Shown here: in pieces, positions 47,666 through 58,345 of the stretch | How positions within the stretch are numbered: position 1 is the stretch's first letter | Layout: the number at the start of each line of letters is the position of its first letter | DNA from: Marisa cornuarietis | Taxonomy: Eukaryota; Mollusca; Gastropoda; Architaenioglossa; Ampullariidae | NCBI GenBank assembly: GCA_004794655.1 | Contig: SMMW01000641.1 | Coordinates: 1 to 64,000 of the forward strand | Length of the DNA: 64,000 nt | Reading direction: 5' to 3' | Position numbers and translations under genes: made by a program | Notes under the pieces: model-generated | The model's input: the letters and a program-made list of their open reading frames with translations, nothing else | Databases searched by the model: none | Told to the model about the DNA's origin: nothing

Positions 47666-48015
47666 CAGTGGTTCTCAAAGTGTGGTCCGTAGGCATAAGT
47701 CAGGTGGTCCGCGGCTGACAGTCGTCATATGTCAGCAAAGTGATGTTTAAATCGCCAGATATGCTTGTAGAGAAGCCGGTTGAACGTGAAATCTGACATG
47801 AGATTGAAACTCTCCAACATTGATCCAGATATTATCACCTTAATGTCACATCAAAAACAGCTGCATTCATCGCATTAACATTTTAATGATAAAGAACGAG
47901 GTATGTAACTTTATGTCAACTTATTACTGTATTACTTGTTTTAGGCCTTGGTGGTCCGCCATATTTTTTACTTGAATAAAGTGGTCCGCGTACCGAAATA
48001 CTTTGAGAACCACTG
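47666..48015. mobile_element. hAT MITE nested in the Harbinger right arm
   Basis: 350 bp with 15-bp terminal inverted repeats CAGTGGTTCTCAAAG, inner GTGGTCCG repeats, no coding capacity, and an 8-bp target duplication GTCTAGTG/GCCTAGTG (47658-47665, 48016-48023) with one mismatch. Confidence 0.92.
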
Positions 48016-48189
48016 GCCTAGTGTGAGTGCTCCCAGTTGAAGCAATAGTTATCAACGCCCCAGGGACGGCGGTTGATACCCGCCGTGGTGTCCACGGCCG
48101 CCGTGTGACCCATTGACTTCTTCAGTTATCAAAAAGGCACGGCGCACGGCGAAATTCGATGTGTGTGTGTGTGTGTGTGGCCAGCCTTA

Positions 48190-49040
48190 AGGCTTAGCCT
48201 AAGTTAACAAGCTAGTATCTAGTTCAATCAGAATGTCACCCCTTGACCCTTGACCCCACTCGCTGGGCCGACCGCTCAGGTGCCCCCCCCCGCCCCCCCA
48301 TGCACGCTGAAAGATCGGGTTTCCAGCCTGAGTCAAGCAATTGTACTCCTTTCCACGGGATTCCTAATTTACAACTTACAAGGCCTGCAACAATGTTTTA
48401 TGTTCTTCACTTACCCTCTCTTTGGCACCTACTGCCCCTAGTCTTCTGCCCTTGGACAGGAAGGAAAGGAATACAATCAATACATGTTTGTTGTTCCGTC
48501 GTTCGCTCAAACCCTCCTCTAACAATAGTTGTCACCTTTCTCTCGCTTGTGAGTTAGTGTACGAGTACTGATACGAGATACCAGCCTTACCTACATCAAT
48601 CATGACAAACAAGTATATGATGAACCAACGTGAAAACTTTGATAACAGCTTTAACCAAATATCGGGCGCCCTCAGTGTACCTTTATTTCTCGTTTTATTG
48701 TATATCAAGCTACTTATACACTTATTCTCCACGATGAATCTGATCTTACCTTGTGTGACCTTTTCTCTAATTATGGATTGGCCAGGCCGCATAGCTCACA
48801 CCTTTCCTCCTAACCCAGGCCTCTCTTGTTGCTGACACGTGACCAGCTTGACTTCTTAGGCTGCTTGTCCCAGCGACCTCCGGACTGACGATATTTGGCT
48901 TGGAAGTGGAGCTCATTAACTGCCATACTGCGATACCTCTCTTAGTTGTTACATCTCACTCTTCACATACCCGACCTTCCTCTTCAAATAACCGACGTTT
49001 CACTTGACATATCCGACTTTTCAGTTCACATACCTAACCT
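48190..49040. other. Intergenic, upstream of GPCR-2
   Basis: No exon or named repeat recognised. An N-terminal exon or promoter of GPCR-2 may lie here. Confidence 0.35.
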
Positions 49041-49076
49041 TTCTCTTTGTCTCGGGGGGAGGTTGCTAGGTGCATC

Positions 49077-51482
49077 ATGTCGGTGCTGTCCTGGCTCATG
49101 ATTATCTTCCTCCTGTTCCTTGGTATCCCCGGCAACGTGCTGAACGCCAGCGTTTTCTACACCCAAGGCCTTGGAGAGAGGATCAACCTCTGCCTCTTTG
49201 CCCTGGCGCTGGCGGACCTCATCAACGTTATCGTCATGCTCCTCATCTACGGCGAGAGCCAAGTTAGGGAATATTTTGCTCCCCACGCCTGGCTCACAAT
49301 CCCTTATTTTGTTGGTGAGTCATAACCATTAACTCTCTATCACCTGTTGTGTTGGTGAGGTCCCTATCTCTAGCCTATTCTACTCATGTGTACGGGTGAC
49401 TGTTGTTTGTTTTGGCGAGACTTGGGGACGTTCAGAATATCAGTCTCCTACTATAATTGTAAGTCATTCCATGTTTATAAAAGTTCATTTTACTGGTGAG
49501 TCTTCCTCTTCCTGATTAACTTTCATCAATTTGAAAAAAAAAATGTCTTTCCCCGTTTATTTTGCGTCCATTCTTTTTATGGTTTTATTGCTTAATTTCC
49601 AATGGAACTACCTCTGCACGGGATAAATGATGTTAAAATGATTGGCGCCGTGTTCCGTTACCTGCACGGAGCTGGTCAGTGCAAGTCATCAATCGCACTT
49701 TATTGCTATAGAGTATTACTAAATAGCAATGAAGCCATCAAGCATAGCATCTTAATGGATATCAACGTTTCTATGATTTTCGTTTGTCGACAATTAACAG
49801 CGACACAATTTACACGTGTGTGCATGTTCACTGATTTAGGCGCATCTGGTGTCGAGTGGGCATCTCAGTTGCTGTCGGCTGTGATCGCCAGTGAGCGGTG
49901 TTTCTGTGTCGTCAGTCCCTTCCACGCCAAGAGGCTGCTCAAGACCTCCACCATGGCCGCCATCATCGTCGTCTGCTGTGTGGTGTTAGTCGGAGGTATG
50001 TGCGCTATCGCGGGTCCCAAGCATGTCGTCGAGACGGAGTTTGATCGGTCAACCAACACCTCCAGATCATTTATAACCGTCACAAGGTAGGATATCCCTC
50101 ACTTCACAAAGATGTACATCTGTCACAGATAAATGTCACGTCAAACAGTAGTTTGTCACATCACTATGTGAGGCATGTCACAGGACAAGTTAGAGGTTTC
50201 ACTCTACTCATACTGCAAAGACCAAGTTTTATGTCTAGAAACTGAAGTTTTCCCTTCACGAAGTGCGAGGTTTCATGTTGCAAGGTTGAAGGTTTTAGGT
50301 AGGAAGTGTTGCATTGCACAGTATGACCGGTCACGTCTGATTCGCTTGAGTGGGCAATCCAAGTCCCTCAGTTGGAATCTGCAAAGTCAGGTTTCCAAAT
50401 AATTACCAATATATATTTTACTGGGTAACTGCTCACAGTTGTGACAGGCAGATAGAATTTAGTCTTTCCACTAGTAGCAGAGGGCACGTGACAGGCGAAG
50501 GCTGCTCGAGCTCTGTTCTCTACTACAGCCATGAAGGGTGAAACCCACTCTTCCACGTTTTAGGCTCAGCTTTACGTATCCTGTCACCATTTACATCTCT
50601 CCCCTCCCAGTGCCTCTTGTCGAAAACCTAGAGGCTTCCTCCCCTCTACCTGTCAACAAGTGCTAGGAGGTCATATTCTGTTCTCTTGAAGACAGAAGCC
50701 CCAAGTGTCTAATACAATAGACTAGAGTAAACCTCATACATAACCGAGCTCCACATTACCTCACTGCACTCATCGTCTTCGTTTATATCTTTACTTAATA
50801 ACCAACTTTGTTATTTAAATAAATACTTATGTATTAACATATCATAAATGGCTACAAGATGAAATATTTTCCACTTTTATCTGCCAGGTATTATTTAGAT
50901 AATAAGAAAATCATCGACGTCTTCGACATCATTATCTACTCCACGGCACTGCCAATCACCTTCTTCGTCCTCATAGTCATCGCCACCTCCATCATCGGCC
51001 TGAAACTGCATGCAGCTGTCAGACAGAGAAAGTTGATGACAGGCGTGGCCAGTAGGACAGACAGGACTGGGCATGCTGGGACTGGGACTGGGCATGCTGC
51101 GACTGGGCATGCTGGGACTGGGACTGGGCATGCTGGGACTGGCATGTCTAGTAAAGAGGTGGCAGTAACCCGCATGCTGATTGGCACCTCCATCCTGTTT
51201 GTCATCTGTCTGACACCCAATGTCATTGTTCAGATCGTCTCTTTCATCATCCCAGACCTCAACTCCACCAGCAGGTATTTCACTCTCAACATGACGCTGT
51301 GGTATTTCATTGGCGCCTGTCGAGCCATCCGATCCTCCATAAACTTCTGCGTGTATTATGTCATGGGTTCAAAGTTCAAAGAGTGTATACACAATTTCTG
51401 TGGCTGCATCGGTGCAATATCATATGAAAAATCGTTAATTAATGATACCACTAGTGTCACCAGACAAACAAATCCATTGTAA
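49077..51482 (+). CDS. Rhodopsin-type GPCR with repeat-bearing third loop, GPCR-2
   Basis: Exons 49077-49314, 49840-50086 and 50888-51482 (donors GTGAGT, GTAGGA; acceptors GATTTAG, CTGCCAG) give 359 residues with the phases of GPCR-1. TM1 4-27 (FLGIPGNVLN), TM2 35-57 (LALADL), TM3 ending SERC at 97-100, TM4 118-137, TM5 178-202, TM6 256-283 (CLTP), TM7 296-320 with NFCVY for NPxxY, then a Cys-rich tail (ECIHNFCGCIG) suited to palmitoylation. NTS in loop 2 and NST before TM7 are glycosylation sites. Residues 222-247 of loop 3 are a Gly/His/Ala/Thr repeat encoded by a minisatellite. The ATG is six residues before TM1; an upstream N-terminal exon is possible. Likely a plasma-membrane chemoreceptor; the ligand is unknown. 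Confidence 0.9.
51068..51142 (+). repeat. In-frame G-rich minisatellite in GPCR-2 loop 3
   Basis: Units of 15 or 21 bp, GGGCATGCTGGGACT with an optional extra GGGACT, all multiples of three, encoding GHAGT and GHAGTGT. Runs of GGG spaced by 3 and 6 bases fit a G-quadruplex pattern on the coding strand. The same unit is expanded in the GPCR-3 pseudogene. Confidence 0.9.
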
Positions 51483-51538
51483 ACCCCAATCTGCAACGGT
51501 TAGTGTCAACAGAAACTTCAGGTAACGTGTAACAGAAA

Positions 51539-51622
51539 ACATGTACTCATATATCAATTTTAAAATACATGTACTCATATATCAATTTTAAAATACATGT
51601 ACTCATATATCAATTTTAAAAG
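51539..51622. repeat. Triplicated 28-bp unit
   Basis: Three tandem copies of a unit beginning ACATGTACTCATATATC, directly past the GPCR-2 stop, nearly identical. Confidence 0.95.
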
Positions 51623-51988
51623 ATTGCATGTACATCCGATTTTACAGAATACGTCCATCTATATGTGACTTTGTCTGAAGTCTTAGTCCTAAAATCTTGT
51701 TATCGCCGCAAGTGTTGTTTTCATATTCGTATCATTCGAGTACATTTTACAGGCGAGCGTTTATGAGGCCATGACACTAGCTAAAGAACAACATCGATGG
51801 CAACGTGTGTTGTGTGGGTAAACAAAACAGGATCTTTGACACAAACACGATTCGGAACAAAATTACTCGTCAGGAGGTTACAAGTAATGAGTAAAGGTAT
51901 TTCCTAGTGTTGGTAAACACAACAAGTGCAGGCTACATCTGACCACTACCTTGACTTTTCCTACTAGTCTTACGAGAGGCGCTGTAAC

Positions 51989-52060
<72 letters not shown>
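51989..52060. repeat. (ATG)n trinucleotide run
   Basis: About 24 perfect ATG/GAT units, apparently non-coding. Confidence 0.97.
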
Positions 52061-52061
<1 letters not shown>

Positions 52062-53065
52062 ATGCCAGTAGTATACTACAAATAGTCTGCTTTACATAAC
52101 TACAACAGCAACTACAACCATAGTTTAATGGCAATGTGGTCAAACTAATTGCAACGCTCAGTGATCCACGTGTGTAAAGGGGAATCTGAGAAAACCATCG
52201 ATAATGTTCCTCATTTCGTTATAACCGTGTGACACATCATGACCCGAGAGAGTAGGACGGGGAAGGTGAGGGAGGGGGGGGGCAAGTGGGAGAAGAGCTG
52301 CCCCCACTCCCACAGACGATAATGACGGATTTCACTAGAAGAGAAAACGCAGACGACAGTAGAGCTGAGGGAGTTGTTCTACCATTTACTGATTTCTCTG
52401 TCTGTAGCAACATTTGGTCAAAAGTCGACATGTGTGTTGTTGTAGACTGTCACACACACTCACGCAGTCGCCTGGACATTTGCATCTTCTTTTCTTTAGT
52501 CGTCGGCAGAACAACTAAATCTGCCTCTTTGCAGGCTCTGTCTGCATTTGATTGTATTAAAAATATGGTTCAGTACTTAATACAATTATACAATAATTGT
52601 TGAAGAAAAATTCATTCTTAATACACAACCAGAAAGTGACTAATTAGTCAACAACTGTAATTTTGAAATATTCCAATAGAAAGTTTCTCTTTTGCTCAGT
52701 TTGATTGTTAACACAAGGCTAGAAGATTATTAACATCTTTTGGTACCAGGTCACTTTTTTACCGTTCATAACATTCTTTTACAACACTATTAATTATAGT
52801 CACTGGAGCCTGATGTTGAACTGATTCAAGATATATATATATATATATTCACATATTATCTAAAAGCTATCACTGACGCCTCCACTAGGGGACGGATGTT
52901 AAAACACATCGGCGTTGCCTATTGGGGACCAGCGACCACAACTTTCCAAATACTCCAGGATAAAAATAACTCATCTATAACAGTTTCAAAGAAAACAGCC
53001 TTACTGAGACATGTCTATATCAAGATAATACAGAAAATTCTAATGTTACAAAAATCCGAAGTACG
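52061..53065. other. Intergenic, nothing recognised
   Basis: No exon recognised; TA run at 52831-52848. Confidence 0.4.
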
Positions 53066-53070
53066 ATGTA

Positions 53071-53297
53071 GTAAAGGTAAAGGTCGCCCTAACCTTTTCC
53101 TCGGTGGTTGGGGTGTGAGGTGTTTGACACCCCACTTTTCTCGGGTGCCAACTTTTTGTGAGCGTGATGCTCATTTCCGTTCACTGCTCTACTTTCCCTT
53201 CATCCTCTGTGGGGCCTGGTACCCATTCTCCACATCTGGGTGGCTGCGCCACATGGGTATCGAACGTGCCCTGCAGTGACTGACATAGCGCGTGCTT
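53071..53297 (-). mobile_element. tRNA-derived SINE, copy 2 (diverged)
   Basis: Shares GTAAAGGTAAAGGTC, GTGAGGTGTT, CCCACTTTTCTCGG, TGGTACCCATT and a decayed tRNA-like head (GGTATCGAAC) with 37174-37456. Confidence 0.75.
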
Positions 53298-53324
53298 GTC
53301 GCGTGAGGCTCAGTTGTTGCTAGA

Positions 53325-53661
53325 CGTGACAGCTGTGTCAAGATGTGACAGCTGGGTGGAGACGTGACAGCTAGGTGGAGTCATGGCAGTTGTGTCAAGA
53401 TGTAACAGCTGGATGAAGCCATGACAGCTGTGTCAAGATCCGACAGCTGTGTGGAGACGTGACAGCTGTGTCAAGATGTAACAGCTGGATGAAGCCATGA
53501 CAGCTGTGTCAAGATCCGACAGCTGTGTGGAGACGTGACAGCTGTGTCAAGATGTGACAGCTGGATGGAGTCATGACATCTGTGTCAAGATGTGACAGCT
53601 GGATGCAGTCATGACAGCTGTGTCAAGATTTGACAGCTGTGTGGAGACGTGACAGCTGTGT
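53325..53661. repeat. 19-bp minisatellite with 76-bp higher-order unit
   Basis: About 18 units of the type GTGACAGCTGTGTCAAGAT. Four variant units (ending AAGAT, AAGCC, AAGAT, GAGAC) form a repeated 76-bp block. Each unit centres on the E-box CAGCTG within TGACAGCTGT. Confidence 0.92.
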
Positions 53662-53941
53662 TGAGCACTCACTCGCACTAAATAACAGTTATCGTTGTAA
53701 GTTATCGTTGGTTGACACAGAGAGAAGCCAACACCAAGAAGCTCCATTTCACAGTTTAGCTGTTTAGGTTGTACAGTCTGCAAGGATATTGTCTAGAATA
53801 TAAACACAATGAGCTGTTTGAAGTGTGGTCTGTGTCACGAAGGAACGTGTTAGGCCAGTTAAAGGGGGACGGGTAGAGGGGGCGTATAGCGCTTGCGCTG
53901 GTTTCGGAAATCCCACTCAGGTGGCCAGTCAGGTCAGGTAG

Positions 53942-54482
53942 GAATAATAATAATAATAATAATAGTAAATGAAGATTTGTATAGAGCATATTGACACTCA
54001 TAGAGAGCATGCTCTTAGCGCTTAAAACAAGGAAGAGACGTGGACTACATGGATAGAACACTAGGGACGGAAGAATAAACAACAGTACTGACGACAAACA
54101 GAAAACAAAGATAGAAAACACAAAAAGACAGCAAGTAACAGGAACAGAGAATATAGTGATATAGTGATGAGAAAGATGGGGAGACAAGTAGCAAGAGCAG
54201 AAGGGGGGAGGGTAAGAAGGACGAGCATTGTGTGGACTGTGTTAGGAGTAAAGCTCAAGGAAGAGGTGTGTTTTCAGTGCAGATTTGAAAGATTCAATTG
54301 TAGGAAGGTGGCGGATATGGGAAGGAAGAGAGTTCCATTGTTTTGATGCACAGTAGCCAAACATCCTGTGACCATATGTTGTTGTTCTGGTGACAGGAAC
54401 AGTTAGGATACGGCCATCAGAGGAAGAGCGGAGTTGTCTGGCTGGGATGTAAGGGAAGAGAAATTCAGAGAAAACCGGACGC
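53942..54482 (-). mobile_element. CR1/L2-like LINE 3' end
   Basis: The minus-strand frame 54480-54252 reads FLFPYIPARQLRSSSDGR, TYGHRMFGYCASKQWNSLP, and SFKSALKTHLFLELYS then stop. This is the conserved C-terminus of CR1/L2-type ORF2. A 3' UTR and an (ATT)n tail at 53944-53966 follow. It resembles the element in gene B's intron but is a different copy or family. 5'-truncated, no RT core. Confidence 0.85.
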
Positions 54483-54499
54483 GGGTCACTTGTGGGTCA

Positions 54500-55950
54500 A
54501 TTCATAGAAAATCCCAGAGGATCGGATGGGAGGGGGGTTGTTATTGTCTCGCACTAGCGGTGATGTATGGTTGTACCTATTGAATGAGCATGGCTGTGAG
54601 TGTGACAACTTAACGGTCTTAACCTGATGTTGGACCCAGAATCAGGGCATCGCCACCGAACTCTTGAGGCAGACACTTCGGGACGAGAGGAAAAAACTTT
54701 TGATCACTTCGTTAGCAAGTGTTGAGTCACCTGCCGCCAGTCAGCCACCACCGGACAAGAGACCTGGTGTAGGGAAATGCCACCATTTCTCTGGCGTCCA
54801 AAAAGGAGGACCCTCGAGTGGAAAGGTCAGTTGTGCCATACCACCAGAGACATATTCCACGCGGCAGAGACGGTCGGGTGGAAGTGAGTAGTGAATCCTG
54901 TATGAATGGGTAACGTATGGATTGAGTCAACGTATGCACAAACGAGTGTGTGGTTAACAATAAGGCTTATGACTCACTAGTTATCTGGATTAGCAGTAGG
55001 AAGATAGATTGACGAACCACTCTAGACAGCCAGGATAGGGGATTGACATGCCTACCTACATCCGGGTGTTTTGGCATTGTTTATAGTAATGATTTATGGA
55101 ACTCTCGACATTCCTTTTATGTTCAATAATTAACTTGTTTTCACTGAAATTGCCTTGTGTTTGTTTATTAGGTGTGTACGCTGAGGGCTCGGGTCGTTAG
55201 GAAGTTGCTAATTGGCAATTTTGTGAAAGTGTATCGCGCACAGGTTCTGTCGGCGTGGATGGCGGAGTAGTCGAGTGTGTAGTAAAGGCTTTAACTACGA
55301 GTGTACATCCATCACAAGTACCTAATAATCCTTAGGTTTGTGACAGTCTGAAGTATTAGCACTGATTCCTAGCTCTACTGGAAGAATGCTACCAACCAAA
55401 TGAAACAAACAAAAAAAAAATGAAGAAAAAAAAACTCTTCCTTTTTGTATTCGGTACAAATGTTTGTGGCTAAAAGTCTTCATGAGTAATAATTTTGAAA
55501 CATAGTAATTATTTAAGACATTACAGAGTGATCAAAATGCAGTAAAAAGTATACAATCTATAATAAGATTACATAATAGATTTTATTATTTTACTCATTT
55601 ATTTCTGGGGTTTCCTTTGTTTTCGGTATTTTTGGCTGGCTATGCATGAATCAACGTCGGTATTTTGATCTCATGTTGTAGTGAATGTTGCAATAATTCC
55701 ACTAAACACAACGCAGCAAGAAAGAGGCGAGTAGTCTGCCCGAATGTCTACTCATCCTAACAGGTATGTGCCACCTACAAAAGTTATCCCCCCTTTCCCA
55801 ACGACTAGAAGAACTGGTTCTACTAAGCAGCTACATCCGTCCATTCTCATAACTGGGAACTTTTGTAGTTTAGCGTGTTATGTTGTCACACGGGTAGAAT
55901 TGAGTGTAAGAGTTGATAGTCAAGGAAGTGACAAGAAAACACTAACACAG
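54500..55950. other. Repeat-rich DNA upstream of the GPCR-3 remnant
   Basis: Includes R3 copy 2 (54968-55215). Otherwise nothing recognised, and no first or second receptor exon was found. Confidence 0.4.
54968..55215. repeat. Dispersed repeat R3, copy 2
   Basis: Matches 17031-17245: TTATCTGGATTAG, CCTTTTATGTTCA, AATTGCCTTGTGTT, GTACGCTGAGGGCTCGGGTC. Confidence 0.6.
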
Positions 55951-56117
55951 ACTACCAGGTATTATCTAGATAACAAGAAAATCATCGACGTCTTCGACAT
56001 CATTCTCTACACCACGGCACTGCCAATCACCTCATAGTCATCGCCACCTCCATCACTGCCCTGAAACTGCATGCGGATAGAGAAAGTCGATGACAGGCGT
56101 GGCCAGTAGGACAGACA

Positions 56118-56325
56118 GGACTGGGTATGCTGGGGCGGGGCATGCTGGAGCTGGGCATGCTGGGACTGGGCATGCTGGCGTTGGGCATGCTGGAGCTGGG
56201 CATGCTGGGACTGGGCATGCTGGCGTTGGGCATGCTGGCGTTGGGCATGCTGGGACTGGGCATGCTGGAGCTGGGCATGCTGGGACTGGGCATGCTGGCG
56301 TTGGGCATGCTGGGACTGGGTGTCG
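56118..56325 (+). repeat. GPCR-3 loop-3 minisatellite, left part
   Basis: About 14 units of 15 bp, GGGCATGCTGG plus AGCT, GACT or CGTT. Types follow a repeated order (A B C), showing three-unit amplification. In receptor frame it encodes GHAG(A/T/V). Confidence 0.95.
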
Positions 56326-56699
56326 CGTATCGCCGGCTGGGAAAGGAACGGGGAAGTGCGTGGCCCTGCGGCCATTTCTCACCCCAGTGTTGTCCCATGG
56401 CCAAGATGGACAGGTCAGTTTTACAACTTTTAATTACACAGTAGCCCTGCGTCCCTTTCTCTCGGATTTGTATGTCTATCTTTGGGTGAACAGGGCTATT
56501 TCCCACGGTATGCGGACACCACCTTCTATGTACAGCGCGCTGCGCTTCTTTGCGATGTGTACCATCGGGTGGACGCCGACGTCGCCGAGTCCCGTAGATC
56601 GCGAAAGTTTCTGGAGGTTTCTGGAAGAATCTAGAAACTTTCCATACAGGTATATTATCGGCCTGGAAAGACAGTAGGGCGAACAGTACGAAATCACCG

Positions 56700-56770
56700 A
56701 GAGGTGGAAGCACTTTCCCTTTCAAAATCAACAACAACAACAGCACCACTACCACCACCAACAACAACAG
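56700..56770. repeat. (CAA/CCA)n-rich stretch
   Basis: Imperfect CAACAA and CCACCA runs within the DNA inserted into GPCR-3. Confidence 0.8.
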
Positions 56771-56914
56771 TAGGGCGGAAGAAGAGCTGGTGGAGAGACG
56801 GGGCCATATGTGCCGTCACTGGGAGTAGCCGAGGGTTTGTCACGCGCTTTGGACACTGCTGTGTTGGAATTGGTTTGGTGTCTGGGAGGGTTCCAGCAAC
56901 CAGTGTTCTTCCCC

Positions 56915-58065
56915 ACGTTTTTCTGTGAGGGATACAACACGTCACGAGCCGCTGGGTGGGTGTGCTAAAATAATTCCTGCCATTGTTTTTCCAGCCAATG
57001 TTTACCCTGGCCAGTATGCAGATGTGTGCAGTATGTGACCGATTTGTGCGTGCGCGCACGTGTGTATGTGTGTGTGCGCACGTGTGTGTATGTGCAGAGT
57101 CGTAATGCTGATCCCTGTTATCACGAGGTCTGGCTTTTCTTTGTGTATAATGTTTATTAGGGTATCTTGTAAGAGAGATACTGGAAGGGCTGACCAGTAG
57201 ATAACGCGGGAGACGGGTGGGGGTGTTGCTCGTGGCCAGGAGGGGGGGGTACTAAATTTGTACTGCTGTGTATTTGACGCAGGCTCAAATCTCAACCCTG
57301 AGAGTTTCAGCCTCGTACCTCAGCGCAACATTTCTACTTAAAGTATCAACGTCGAGTTTCAACTTCAGATTTCAACCTCAACTGCAATCGTCAGCTCATC
57401 GTCAGATTGTCGCCAGACCACGTACGTCTTCGGGGGGAGGTCGTTGTGAACCGTCGTCATCCTCGCCTGTCTTCGTCGTTGGTCGTCGCCGCCGTTGTCA
57501 TCGGTATCTTTTCTGGTCCTGCAGAGGGACCGTGGAGTCGTCGGGGTGGCCAGGAGCCGCGGCCACTGCGAGTCACGGACAGCGCCGAGGCCCAATCAAC
57601 GAGTGCCCCCCTTTTTGTGTACGTCTCCCGTTATAGTTACTGCTGGGTGCTTAGCCCTTACCAGGCCCCTCTAGCTGACCTAGATAGGTGGTCCTGCCGA
57701 GGCGTGTGTGCCTAGGGCAGTGGTCAGGGAGGGGGTGCGGTGGACGCTGCGTCGTCCGGGGGTATTTTGTTTCGGGCCCGCTCGAGAGAGTGTTGCAACG
57801 CTGAGCCTTTTGCGGGAGCGGGGGCTGTTGTTCTTTATTGGTCAGTGGGCGGGGATGTTCATGTTTGTTTTGTTTTTCCGGGGTGCTTCTTTCTTTTCCT
57901 TTTCTTCAAGTAGTTTTAGTAAATAAACCTGTATTCTGTGTTGTCTTCACGTGCGTTCGTGTATTTGTTCACTGAGGAACGATTGGTCACGTCGCTTGCA
58001 TCGGGTGTCTGCGTGCCTGAGAGCGTGTCTGAGAGTAGGGAAGGTGCGGTGTCTGACTACATAGC
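56915..58065. repeat. Dispersed repeat family R2, copy 2
   Basis: Same orientation and marks as 34737-35770. It makes up most of the DNA that splits the GPCR-3 minisatellite. About 590 bp to its left (56326-56915) is also inserted but unidentified. Confidence 0.7.
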
Positions 58066-58070
58066 GTGAC

Positions 58071-58345
58071 GCTGGGCATGCTGGGGTTGGGCATGCTGGG
58101 ACTGGGCATGCTGGGGTTGGGCATGCCGGGACTGAGCATGCTGGGGTTGGGTATGCTGGGGTTGGGCATGCCGGGACTGAGCATGCTGGGGTTGGGTATG
58201 CTGGGGTTGGGCATGCTGGGACTGGGCATGCTGGGGTTGGGCATGCCGGGACTGAGCATGCTGGGGTTGGGTATGCTGGGGTTGGGCATGCCGGGACTGA
58301 GCATGCTGGGGTTGGGTATGCTGGGACTGGGCATGCCGGGACTTG
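58071..58345 (+). repeat. GPCR-3 loop-3 minisatellite, right part
   Basis: About 18 units of 15 bp dominated by GGGCATGCTGGGGTT, GGGCATGCCGGGACT and GAGCATGCTGGGGTT. The variant mix differs from the left part, so the two halves have evolved separately since the split. Confidence 0.95.

Larger units (their letters stand above)
46578..48186. mobile_element. Palindromic PIF/Harbinger-derived element
   Basis: A long inverted repeat centred at about 47240. Outer ends read AAGACTGGCC (left) and GGCCAGCCTT (right), then TCGAATTTCGCC against its complement, and GGCACGGCGCA against its complement. The centre is a 22-bp perfect stem (47214-47235 with 47245-47266) around a 9-base loop. Both arms carry dense CGCCGTG motifs. 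Inside are two inverted pairs of gene starts: an MADF-type protein (plus at 46912, minus at 47533) and a transposase-type start MDD(L/Q)E(N/K)ALCLYLIEK (minus at 47133, plus at 47311). Two-gene content is the hallmark of PIF/Harbinger. It reads as two internally deleted elements joined head to head, with a hAT MITE (47666-48015) in the right arm. Confidence 0.8.

Noticed and set aside
56027..56767. 246-codon minus-strand frame with PSMPS repeats
   Set aside because: Antisense of the GPCR-3 minisatellite; 15-bp units keep all frames open.
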